NCBI GenBank assembly: GCA_016165875.1
Contig: JABBOT010000080.1
Span: 9,592,172-9,656,171 of the forward strand
Direction of reading: 5' to 3'
From: Acanthopleura granulata
Lineage: Eukaryota > Mollusca > Polyplacophora > Chitonida > Chitonidae
DNA: 64,000 nt
The notes beneath the pieces were generated by a model that was not told the origin of the DNA, did no database searches, and was given only the letters and a program-made list of their open reading frames with translations. Shown in pieces: positions 32,923 to 43,218 of this stretch. The translations under genes were made by a program, and so were the position numbers. Each line of letters opens with the position of its first letter. Within the stretch, counting starts at the first letter, position 1.

Positions 32923-32997
32923 CCTGAAATCTGTCACTTTGCACCAGGTTAAGGAATGCTGTCAGCAGCGTTGCAGTGACGATCGGGAAACACTCGG
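32923..32997 (-). CDS. Signal-peptide exon of the CUB/LDLa gene
   Basis: A 75-bp exon, phase 1 at both ends. The acceptor is TTCTCTGTTTAAG at 32998 and up; the donor is CAGG|GTAAGG at 32923/32922. It reads ECFPIVTATLLTAFLNLVQS and then DRFQ, a hydrophobic stretch followed by a polar, small-residue end that fits the core and cleavage region of a secretory signal peptide. There is no ATG in this frame before an upstream TAA, so translation must begin in a separate exon at higher coordinates. Splicing to the CUB exon makes the junction codon GAG (Glu) and gives DRFQ-E-ICQ. The short intron-side sequence upstream shows no promoter I can support. Confidence 0.7.
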
Positions 32998-33054
32998 CTT
33001 AAACAGAGAACAGATTCATAAAGGTAATTACTATTCATATGAACATAATTGTCA

Positions 33055-33080
33055 TTATTATTATTATTATTATTATTATT
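33055..33080. repeat. (ATT)n microsatellite
   Basis: Eight or so uninterrupted TTA/ATT units. Confidence 0.85.
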
Positions 33081-33829
33081 TTGAGGCAAGTACTGTATTT
33101 TCTCCTGAAAAAGGGCATTTTAAGGGGGAAATTAATGCCATAAAATGTTTCATTTCATTCTGAGGCATATGTTTGTAAGTTAGATCCCTTCTAAAAACAA
33201 AAACACAAAATACAGCAAAGATAAAGTGAAAAGGCCTTTTTAATAATAATGAAACTCCCAGAATAAGACAAATTTAGTAGCATAGTGAAGGACACTAACA
33301 GTTTTAGGTCCAATACAATGGAGTATAACCAGGCAACAGTTGCTAAGTAACAGGCATGCCTGTAGAATAAGAAGCATCTTTGAGTCAATTTTTTATTCCT
33401 GGAAGCAAATTCAAGCCTGCGGATTTCACGGATCGTTAGCAGTAGCGTGTAGGTACTGTGATGACAAAACCACGGAACTGAAAGAAGGTTTTCCATCAGA
33501 TGAACTGTAATTAGTGAAGCACTGATGGTTATTTGTATGTGTTCTGTCAGCTAGCCTGTGGGTATTGTCAAGTTTGTGCAGTGCAAGTAAAGTTTATGAA
33601 GTAAACCACCTTTAATGGTCAGTGGACATGTGGATGTCATTTCAGTCTTGTTATGGTGCTAGCAATCGCTGCCCAGTTTTTTGCTGTCTCTTGCGCTGTG
33701 AGCAGTGTGAGTATCATAATGTTTAGGCCGCACGCCATGTAAATATTTAGTGCTCATTTTCGAAAACTTCGATGCCCTGTTGAGCCTCTCTGCCTTCCTG
33801 CGAAATTTGAACCACACATTTTCTGACAG

Positions 33830-33997
33830 CAACATGTGCTCAGCTTACTCTGTGGTGTACTGGACAACCATGCAAGGAGAGAAAGAAAACAAGTTTTCAA
33901 GTCTAAGCCTAAATATCCAGATGTTCAGACAGAGGCCTTGGGTGATAGTGACACTTATTTCGACAGTATGGATGCACTGATATGTGTACAGAGATGA
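33830..33997 (+). CDS. Candidate terminal exon on the plus strand
   Basis: After an acceptor-like CACATTTTCTGACAG, a 55-codon frame reads QHVLSLLCGVLDNHARRERK, then QVFKSKPKYPDVQTEALGD and SDTYFDSMDALICVQR before TGA. The hydrophobic start, basic stretch (RRERK) and polar, acidic end look like the juxtamembrane and tail part of a membrane protein, but that is inference. No ATG is in frame, so it would be the 3' end of a longer gene whose other exons I could not find. It lies about 830 bp beyond the signal exon of the minus-strand gene. Confidence 0.33.
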   Translation, partial: QHVLSLLCGVLDNHARRERKQVFKSKPKYPDVQTEALGDSDTYFDSMDALICVQR

Positions 33998-34125
33998 GAG
34001 AACATAACATGACGTTTATTTTTATAAAGCATTTCAATGTGCGATTGTTAATTTTATGCTTAGAGCTGTAGTATTATAAACTTATTAAACTTAGAACATC
34101 ATCAGCCTTGACCAGTTTATTTTTA

Positions 34126-34232
34126 CTAAGTTTCTGAGAAAACCAGGAGTTCAAATTTTATGAAACTTGCTATATATCTTTGCTACACTAAGACTCTGAC
34201 CTGTATAACTTTTGAAGAAAATCAGTCCAAAG
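34126..34232 (+). repeat. ~105-bp duplicated segment, copy 1
   Basis: 'TTTTACTAAGTTTCTGAGAA' through 'CTTTTGAAGAAAATCAGT' is repeated at 35826-35925 with small deletions. The two copies are 1.7 kb apart in the same orientation. Confidence 0.8.
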
Positions 34233-35295
34233 CTGTTTTTATTTAACTTTTAGCTTTTTCTGCCCAGAAGAAAGTAATGAATTGGTTAACAAATGGCCCA
34301 GCCAATATTTTTTGTTAATATTAACATGGGGTTTTGTGTGCCCAAAATTAGGCCTTCATAAAGAAGTGAAAGAGCTTGTTAAATTAGAAGGTCTGTGGCC
34401 CTGAAATGGTAACACAACAACACAAGAAAAGAATTATTCCATTTGTTGATTACAATGAGATATTTTTCTCTCCTCACATAGAACACTAATTGAAACTGTT
34501 TATTTAGGATCCAAAACATCTTCATATAGCCTTTTAGAGCATATACATATCTGGACAGATGTAATGTAGGCGTTATACTATGGCACAAGAGGGCTCCTTG
34601 GTCCATTCAGTGAAACTCTTGTTCCGAATGGAAGAAAAAAATGTTTCCCAAGAAGTTCAGACACGGAACCCATATTTTTGTTTCCCATTGGTCCCAATCA
34701 ACTTAAAGCACGAATCCGAAAAATACTTTCCACTTACATGTAATAAAATCCCCAGGCTTGCAATTTCTAAGCCAAGCTAAGAATGTTATTGCTCACTCAC
34801 ATACAGTAGGGTGTCTTTTGGCAAGCAGTGCCTATACTCATGTTCAAGCTAGATTGCATATTATTCTCTCAGAATTAAAGCTTGAAAATTTACTTCCAGA
34901 GAGTTTGCACACAAAATGTTACAGCATGGACAGGAATGATAAATAGACCAGGTACATGTAGTTTAAGCCTTAATTGACTTGGTCAAGAAAGATTCCCTAG
35001 TATCATATGCCTTGCCTGTTTTGTTTGTTGAGTCTTAAACTGGCACATGTCATCATCCTACACAGTGGTGCGTGGACTTCAAATTGAAATAAAAACTAGG
35101 CTTAAGAACTAATGTGTTTTAGATATATATGGACCAATACCATTAAGTCATGGAATAGAACTTTATTTTGTGCAGTAATGTAAGGCTGCAATTTAGTTTT
35201 GAGGAAATACCTTGTGGCCAGAGATTTTCGATATGATTGAGTGTCATTATGTACATTTTATTGTGGTTATTTATTCTTCATAGCCTCTTCATTCA

Positions 35296-35505
35296 CACAC
35301 ATACACACACACACACCCCCCACACACACATACACACACACACACATACACACACACACACACAGACACACACACACACACATACACACTCACTCACACA
35401 CACAGACAACACACATACACACACACACACAACACACACACACACACATCATGCACACACAACACACACACATATAACACACACACACACACATATATAT
35501 ATATC
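35296..35505. repeat. (CA)n microsatellite, interrupted, with (AT)n end
   Basis: About 200 bp of CA repeats with C, T and AA interruptions, ending ATATATATAT. It produces His/Thr-only open frames that are artefacts. Confidence 0.95.
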
Positions 35506-35825
35506 ATGTACTGATAAACCACATTGTTTACCAAGAAGTGTTAAACTGCATCGTGGTGCAGTACTTCATGTAACATGACAGCAATTTGAAATGACAGATG
35601 AATCCAAACTCAATAAACCGAGTTTAATAAGCTGTCCCAAAATGGAGCCTGCTTATAGGATTTGTCAGGATATATCTGCGTCCACTGCATTTTGTCTGTG
35701 GTATTGCCCAGCAACCTGATGGTGATATTTTTATAAACATGACATAGGTATAGGCCTGGGGAAATACATTCATATCATAATGAGGTCAAGTTCATTGAAA
35801 GGTTATACTTGTGGACTAGAAGCGT

Positions 35826-35925
35826 TTTTACTAAGTTTCTGAGAAACCATGAATTCAAATGAAACTTGCTATATATCATTGCTACACTAAGACTCTGACC
35901 TGTATAACTTTTGAAGAAAATCAGT
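35826..35925 (+). repeat. ~105-bp duplicated segment, copy 2
   Basis: Matches 34126-34232, including 'CTACACTAAGACTCTGACCT' without change. Confidence 0.8.
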
Positions 35926-37004
35926 TATGCAGGAGTTGAAACTATTGAAAAATTGAAAACTAATATAACAGGGTTTGTACTGGTCATTGAATCATGGAAA
36001 ATCATGGAATTTGTTAATTGCCTTTTCAAGGTGTAGAACATCAGGGAGAAGGATATATAGATTTTACACTCGTATGTGTCAAAGCCTGTCAGACAAGACC
36101 ATTAGAACAGCAGTGTGGTTTTTACACGTCGTGTCGGAGACCTGTCAAATTTGCCATACCAGACTTAACGCTGACAACAGCAAAGTAATCTTGTTAATGG
36201 ATCATCCAGACATGATTTGCCCGCAGGCAAATAATATAGGTATGTCTGTGAAAAGGCTGTTATAATAAGGGGCTTTTTTCAGGTGGTTGTCATAGAGACT
36301 GCAGTCTGAACATGGCACTGATGTTCTTGTTGACGTCATATAAGCAAACGGTGTCTGTGGTGGTGGTGTGGGTTAGGGGGTGGGGGTGGTGTGGACACAT
36401 CCTGCTTGCAGACCACTGAGCAGACTATAATCTGATTGCGACCAAATGTCCGTTTGCCCTTGACCACTGAGGTCACAGGTTCAAATTCAGCTCTCGTTTG
36501 TTTTGAGAGGTCTGAAAAAAAAAAGGAAAAAAAAAAAATTTCACGAAATTTCTAAAGGCATGTGAAGATCATGCAGTGTAAGCTTTGGAGATATTTCCTA
36601 TTTGGTGACCCCCGCCCCCCCCCCCAACAAAAAATCCTGTGACATATTGTCACAAGTCACTAAAGAGTAATACTCTTGAACTAAAGAGTACTTTGGTACT
36701 CTTATACTAAAGAGCAATATTGTGGCTGATCCTTTATTTGACCACATTTGCCAGATTTAACAAATGTGTTGTGATAAATTTAACAAATGGGTCATGATAA
36801 AATGGGACAAAAGCATGAAACAAATGTGCCAAGGCATCTAATATCAGTATGGCAATTTTAAATTTGACCAACTCAGAGATTCATGCATACCTGGCATTTG
36901 CAGGGCTTCTGAAATAACGTCTACATGTAGGAGTGTAAAAAAAAAAAAAAAAGAACCATCATGAAATAAATCATTCACTACTGCCTGTCTTTGTTTCCCT
37001 TCAG

Positions 37005-37403
37005 TATTTCATGAGTAGAATGAAAACATTCTCGCCAAGATCAGCTTATGTAAATAATACCAAACAGGCTTGTGGTATACACAGTTCAATCATGCCACAC
37101 CGAGCTTTCAGTGGATGTATTTTAGTTCGCTGTCGTCCTATGTTTGTTCCTATGCATTCGTGTGTTCCAGGATTGCTTGTTCCACGCGCAGTTTGCAGCA
37201 GTGAAGTTAAATGTCTCTGCCAAATGAATCGTAAGCAGATGGCTTTTGTTGTCTCTGTGTCTCGCCAACAAAAGCACTTGAGCCAAGTAGATAGCCGAGA
37301 ACTATGGAAACGTCACATCCAGTCCCTTTCACCACTTGCGTGCAGCCCGTCTGCTTCCATTATAGCGTTTCTAAACAAAATCAATATCCTGATGCAAGCG
37401 TAA
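37005..37403 (+). CDS. Cysteine-rich candidate terminal exon
   Basis: A strong acceptor (CTGTCTTTGTTTCCCTTCAG) is followed directly by a 132-codon open frame to TAA at 37401-37403, the longest non-repetitive plus-strand frame here. It starts YFMSRMKTFSPRSAYVNNT and has eight cysteines in its first 60 per cent (QACGIHSS, SGCILVRCRP, MHSCVPG, AVCSSEVKCLCQMNRKQ) and one near the end (PLACSPS). This could be a secreted cysteine-knot-like or toxin-unrelated peptide fold, but spacing matches no family I can name. Two in-frame ATGs (37011, 37020) allow it to be read as a stand-alone small protein, though no signal peptide is seen. Confidence 0.33.
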   Translation, partial: YFMSRMKTFSPRSAYVNNTKQACGIHSSIMPHRAFSGCILVRCRPMFVPMHSCVPGLLVPRAVCSSEVKCLCQMNRKQMAFVVSVSRQQKHLSQVDSRELWKRHIQSLSPLACSPSASIIAFLNKINILMQA

Positions 37404-37942
37404 TGTTACACATCTGGTATTTTATGTCTTAAGGTTACTGTTCAGGGCTCTGTTTACATTCATCCAACATCAACTTTATGGTCGAAACTATGAGTGGTTG
37501 GCTGGGTGGAAAGGATGGGGGGGTGGGGGGGGGTGCTTACCAGGGCTGCTTGGTTAAAGTGCCACTCTGGTCATAATACAAACTGCACAGAAATATCAAG
37601 GTTATATGAAAAAAATTCTGCAGTACAAAAAATGACACCATGGCTTAAAAGGATTTTCGATATAATAAGATTCCTTGGAAAGCAAAATCTTCAGCTGTGT
37701 TCAGAAACTTTCCCTGATGTGAGATGATAATATTTCTTATATGATGTCAAATCAGGCAAATGTGACGTTGAATAAGGCATATAGGCTGGGATGAAGTCAG
37801 GTGCAGCGTCATTTGTGAATACACCTCAGTGATTGGTAACGTCATGTGTTCATGCATGATTTCAGTGAAAAGGACAGAAAAATTGTGTTCCTGTATTCTC
37901 TAACAAAACGTACAATATCAGTTTTAATGCACTGAGGTATTT

Positions 37943-38660
37943 TTAGCTCTGCTGATCAAAGACCAGAAGAGGTTATGTATTAACAAGTTGTTCGGGGTTC
38001 GTCTGTGTGTCTCTCTGGCGTCTGTTAATTTTCTTTGAAAATGCTACCTCTCCTACAGTTTTTTCAACAAAACATGGATCAAGTGAAGACGACATCAAGA
38101 TACATAATTTATAGTATGGATTTTCCATTTCGATGATCGGTTGTCCGACTGTCATTTTTAAAACGTTACTCCTACAGGTTTTGTCCGATTTCAACAGTAC
38201 ATGTTAACATACATGTATCTTTCAAAACGCTACGCCTCCTACAGTTTTTGTCTGATTTCAGTGAAACTTTGTTGAAGTGTAGAGTACATTGAGATACAAA
38301 ACTTGTAATATTGATTTTCCATTTCGATGACTGGTTGTCTCCCTGTCTCTCTGTTTATATGTTAACATTCATGTATCTTCAAAACGCTATTCCTCCTACA
38401 GTTTCTAACTGATTTCAATGAAACTTTGTTGAAGCTGCATAAATTATGACATCAATTTTCCTTTCCCATGATATGTTGTATGTGTGTCTGTTTATCCGGC
38501 CTATGTTAACATTTCTTTCAAAATGCTGCTGTATGTAGTTACTGTTACAGTTTCTGTCCAGTTTCGACAGAACTTGGTACAAGTGAATCAAGATACATAT
38601 TTTGTAATTTTTTTGTAATTTTTAATTTTGATTGTCCATTGTCTGTTATACATACATAAT
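37943..38660 (+). repeat. Tandem ~150-200 bp family, locus 1
   Basis: At least four diverged copies of a unit with 'CTACAGTTTTTGTCYGATTT', 'GAAACTTTGTTGAAGTGTAG', 'ATTTTCCATTTCGATGA' and 'GTTAACATTCATGTATCTT'. It opens 'GATCAAAGACCAGAAGAGGTT', as does locus 2. Confidence 0.85.
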
Positions 38661-39059
38661 TTTGTAATCAACTCCTCGGTGATTTTTGTCCCAGCCAGTA
38701 GAGCTACTGTCCCATCAGAGACTCTGGTTACAATTTAGGAAAGCAATTCTGACTATCTCAGTCATTTTCACTTCACCTTGGTTTCAAGACAGATGACACC
38801 AGAATAGCTATGTAAGGCATTCATTGTTGACTGATACGGTCAAATATTCAAATCCAGCTTAGTCTGGTTTGAGTGCAGCTTGTAGATCTTGTATTCTTCA
38901 CCCATTTAACTCGACCCAGCGCTGACAAATACTGACTGTGAGTGAAAAAATCCTTCTGTTTGCCTCATTATAAGGCAAGAAATAAAGGCAATAAGACAAC
39001 AAAGATACTTCCTGACAAAAATGTATTGCTTTTGCAATTCATATAACTCACCAGCATCT

Positions 39060-40145
39060 GGGACACCAGAGTGGGTATTAAATAGTATGTAATAGATGAT
39101 TATTTGTGCATAGCCATTACTAAAGGCTGCATGTATCGTATTGTATAAATGGGACATTGAGTTGGATCATTATAAAATAGTATGTAATAAATGATAATTT
39201 CGGCCTAGCCATTACTAAAAGCTACATCTAGCGTATCAGTATATAAATGGGACATTGAGTTGACCATGAAAAAATAGTATGTAATAGATGATAATTTCAG
39301 CCTAGCCATTACTAAAAGCTACATCTAGCGTATCAACATATAAATGGGACATTGAGTTGGGCATGAAAAAATAGTATGTAATAGATGATAATTTCGGCCT
39401 AGCCATTACTAAAAGCTACATCTAGCGTATCAGTATATAAATGGGACATTGAGTTTGGCATTATAAAATAGTGTGTAATACATGATAATTTCGGCATAGC
39501 CATTACTAAAAGCTACATCTAGCGTATCAGCATATAAATGGGACATTGAGTTGACCATGAAAAAGTAGTATGTAATAGATGAGAATTTCGGCCTAGCCAT
39601 TACTAAAAGCTACATCTAGCGTATCGGTATATAAATGGGACATTGAGTTGGACATTATAAAATAGTATGTAATAGATGATAATTTCGGCCTAGCCATTAC
39701 TAAAAGCTACATCTAGCGTATCAGTATATAAATGGGACATTGAGTTGACCATGAAAAAATAGTATGTAATAGATGAGAATTTCGGCCTAGCCATTACTAA
39801 AAGCTACATCTAGCGTATCGGTATATAAATGGGACATTGAGTTTGGCATTATAAAATAGTGTGTAATACATGATAATTTCGGCATAGCCATTACTAAAGG
39901 CTGCTTCTAGCGTATCAACATATAAATGGAACAGTGGGTTGGGCATTAAAAAATAGTATGTAATAGATGAGAATTTCGGCATAGCCATTACTAAAGGCTG
40001 CTTCTAGCGTATCAACATATAAATGGAACAGTGAGTTGGGCATTAAAAAATAGTATGTAATAGATGATAAATTTGGCATAGCCATTAATAAAAGCTACAT
40101 GTAGCATATCAGCATATAAATGGGACATTGCGTTGGGCATTAAAT
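39060..40145. repeat. 97-bp satellite, about 11 copies
   Basis: Unit start 'GGGACATTGAGTTG' recurs at 39151, 39249, 39346, 39443, 39540 and on. Each unit has 'AATAGTATGTAATAGATGATAA' and 'AGCCATTACTAAAAGCTACA', here given as separate short motifs. Copies are 90 per cent or more alike by eye, so this is a fairly young array. Confidence 0.93.
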
Positions 40146-40375
40146 GGCATGAAATTACTGGTAATTTGGGCATGTCATACAGAGAGCAGCTACAAATTAC
40201 TGATAATTTGGGCACGTTGTACAGAGAGTAGCTACAAATTACTGGTAATTTGGGCGTGTTATACAGAGAGCAGCTACAAATTACTGGTAATTTGGGCACG
40301 TTATACAGAGAGCAGCCACAAATTACTGGTAATTTGGGCACGTTATACAGCGAGCAGCTACAAATTTAGTTTTAA
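40146..40375. repeat. 43-bp tandem repeat, 5 copies
   Basis: Unit 'ACAAATTACTGGTAATTTGG' followed by 'GCACGTTATACAGAGAGCAGCT'. It follows the 97-bp array with no spacer, and 'ATGGCATGAAATTA' borders it on both sides (40145 and 40377). Confidence 0.92.
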
Positions 40376-43033
40376 ATGGCATGAAATTATTGATCATATG
40401 GGTATACTGGAAATCGAAAGTTGTAATTTTTAGCCTTGTAATCAACATGTAAATTGGATATTTCATTCCATTGGTGGTATGAATTTCAGTGTGAATCCAA
40501 CAATGTGTGCATGCTGTTCAAATTTAGGAACATTTTACATTGGCACCAATTGATCTTTTCACTTCAGACGGATAATATATTCAAGCCCAGCTGGCGTGTA
40601 ACATTGATTGATAAACAAGACTTTTCATTGGCCGTGCACATGGACATTTGTGTCAGGTGATGTATGACATGCATGTTTATATCATTAATTGCCAGCCATG
40701 TCTATCTGAAAACATTACCACACACACTCAGGCTATTTGTGCTGTAGTTATTCAGCTGGGAAGTCGTCATTGCTGTCGATTCCTTTAAAACTGGCCAAAG
40801 AATGGCCTAATAATTGCATGCTGTAAAGGTTGTTTGTCAAGATTATTTTTAGATGGGTTTTTATTTCCTCTACTTTTTTGCCTATTGCCCTTGTGCTCCT
40901 GATTTTTTTTCTGGTTTAATTAGTAGGAATTTTGTCAAAAACACCATTCTTATCAATTTTCTTTTTTTGACTTTCTGTCTATAAAGTTGGGCATTGTCCG
41001 CAGTTCAATGAAATGCTGTCCTAAAAACTATTGTTAAGCATGGTATTTAACTACAGTCAAATAAGCAATTCCTGGGAATCTAGTTTGCCAATTTCAGAGA
41101 AGAGTGTAATCTCTTTTTACCTCTCCTATTAGAAATAAAAACCAGGATTTGCATGAGGAAAATGATTAATCAAGTTAACTTAAAAAATACAGGGCTGTAT
41201 TTTTTTTGCTTTGTCAGTTTAATTATTTTTTTTTGTGTCATGGTTGCCTATGTTCCTCCTCATAAGTCAGAGAATTAAGTTCAAGCTTGTGGAACTTTGC
41301 CGCATGACATGCTACTCAGTGTACATGTAAGACTGACCTAATGCGGAAATTCAAAACCTTGTGTGATCTGCATGTTCAGAGAAAACAGCAAAGCCCTAAA
41401 GCTCACATGTCCAAATGGGCTGATAATTATATCTTTGATAGGTGATAATTTACAACCTTGCACGAGTGTTTCAAGCCGTAATTACTTTCTGCACAGGAAA
41501 ATCACACAGCTGGAAATCCTGTGAGCTGTACTCTGCATGGATTATGACCTTGGCATGAGTTATATCTTCGGACGTATATGTCAGGTGCATAGCAGATGTC
41601 TGTGATATGCTGTGGGCTCTCCGATTTCCTCCATCCATAAACCTGATCTTTGTCTTATATGTGTGACCGACAAGTTCTTGAGCTCTTGCATGGAATTGAA
41701 ACCCAGTCAGTTAAATCCAATTAATTTAATAACGTAATCAGTGGCAGTTCATGGCCATAGGCTGGCTGATTGAAATTTAATAATCTCTCTCTTGGCAGTT
41801 TTTATTGATTGGCACTAAAACATCTTAATTATTACAATTGCCCAAGGTATTGCCATTACCAATTTAACAAAATGAAATATAAATTCAGCTTCATTTTTGA
41901 TCTGTATAGCTGTGATAGCCTGGCATTATTTCTTTAATGGAGAAACAGGAATGATGTAATAGTTCCATGCAGGCAGAATTGCACATATTCATCAGACACT
42001 GTGTTGTTTTTTTTGGCATATGATATGGCATATTCTCTATTCATAGGCCAAAACAGCCTCATCAACATTAAATCATTTGTACTGAAAATTGAAGGCCTGA
42101 AAATGCAGTTTAATTTGTTGTGACACTTTGGAAAGGACAGCATATTTCAAAGAATTAGTATTAAACAGGACCTGAGCTTTCACATAGAAGGAGTTCACAC
42201 ATAAATCACATTGTTCAAACTGCTCCTTAAAAATCTTGAAAGCACCTGCATTTTACTGATACACAGCTTGAAAGTCCTTGAAAGAGAGCTCTTGATTTTC
42301 AGTGTCAAAAGTCATGGTGCACTACGTGTGTGATGGATATGTTTTGAAAAATAAGCTAGCAAATTTGCATCTAATAATCTCAACCTGAAGCTCTGGACTA
42401 CCTGAATGGTTCTTGCAAGCACTAGAAAACATAGGATAAATGGTCCATTGGAATTCTTGAATAACATTTTCTGTGAATAGTGGCAGAGAGGGTACCTTAA
42501 TATCAGCATTTGAATGCGGCAATTCAGTTATTGAATTAATACATGTGTACATATAAAAACACTTACAGGACTTCATGTCCGGGAGGTCTTCTTGTTGGAA
42601 TATGACGTTAAAATCTCATTTCTATGTCTCCTTGTTCCAGGGAATTGTAAAGCCTTTTGTGCAAACCTTTATCACAATAGTCAGCTATTGATGTACTCTC
42701 ACGCATCTTCTGACCAATTGTCACTACTGGCCAGGTGTTGATGAAAACTGTCCAATGAAATTTGCAAGTCTTCCTGATAAATACATTTGATTGGTGGAAC
42801 TCCAGGATATCATAATGCTGACAACCATTGTATTTCTGGTGCAATACCCACTTCCAAAAATTAGGTCAGCAGGTAAAATACATTTCCTAATACTAACATC
42901 CAGTTATCTGGCCAGTGTCTTTTCACCGCACATAGGTGTTAGTTGTAAACACACGTGAAACAAACGTCATGAATAACTTCACGATGTCTGAATCACTCGT
43001 TTTAGATAGCAAAGCCGTTTTCACTTTTTGCAG

Positions 43034-43218
43034 TGAAAGTGACGGTTGCTCCAGATATCCATGGAACTCAGTTGTGCAATATTCCCGAGTATGTCAGCAC
43101 CTGCCGTAACTTCAAAGACAGCTGCTCTGCCATATTGAAAAAATCTCCAGCTTCTGTGGAGAATGAGTCACAGTGTGAATTTTTCCTTTGTCTTGATACT
43201 GGCCGGTTTTATACTTGA
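43034..43218 (+). CDS. Short cysteine-rich candidate terminal exon
   Basis: A textbook acceptor (CCGTTTTCACTTTTTGCAG) opens a phase-1 exon reading VKVTVAPDIHGTQLCNIPEY, then VSTCRNFKDSCSAILKKSPA and SVENESQCEFFLCLDTGRFY, stopping at TGA 43216-43218. Five cysteines in 61 codons and a mixed hydrophilic composition suggest an extracellular fragment. No domain is recognised and no upstream exon with a matching phase was found. Confidence 0.3.

Larger units (their letters stand above)
4836..32997 (-). other. Gene model: CUB/LDLa type I membrane protein (7 exons found)
   Basis: Seven minus-strand exons, 32997-32923, 30363-29974, 28624-28517, 22766-22593, 10979-10818, 7661-7527 and 5113-4836, join in one frame through six phase-1 introns with GT-AG ends. 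The product is a signal peptide, one CUB domain, two LDLa modules and a degenerate third, one membrane helix and an acidic tail, about 439 residues without the missing first exon. Proteins built this way (NETO, LRP3/10/12 and similar) are cell-surface co-receptors or endocytic receptors whose CUB and LDLa modules bind protein ligands, often with calcium. Orthology to any one of these is inference from architecture only; the single CUB placed before three LDLa modules is not the exact layout of those families. The exon with the start codon was not identified. Confidence is high for the chain and low for a specific name. Confidence 0.88.
32998..39060. other. Region upstream of the CUB/LDLa signal exon
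   Basis: The missing first exon may lie here or further right; none could be chosen. Contains candidate plus-strand exons (33.8, 37.0 kb), an ATT microsatellite (33055-33080), a ~105-bp duplicated segment, a CA-rich tract and GC/G-rich short runs near 36360-36400, 36608-36625 and 37515-37535. The rest is unassigned. Confidence 0.45.

Noticed and set aside
33428..33496. ATG-containing minus-strand block (MENLLSVPW...) as the missing first exon
   Set aside because: It could be joined in phase 1, but only through a weak donor (TCC|GTGAAA), and the resulting N-terminus would be atypically long for a signal peptide.
35237..35578. His/Thr repeat protein frame
   Set aside because: Pure CA microsatellite.
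37541..37582. 42-bp minus-strand micro-exon between TTTCTGTGCAG and CTG|GTAAGC as a 5' exon of the receptor
   Set aside because: Splice sites look good but phase 2 at both ends does not fit the phase-1 entry of the signal exon; may be UTR or chance.
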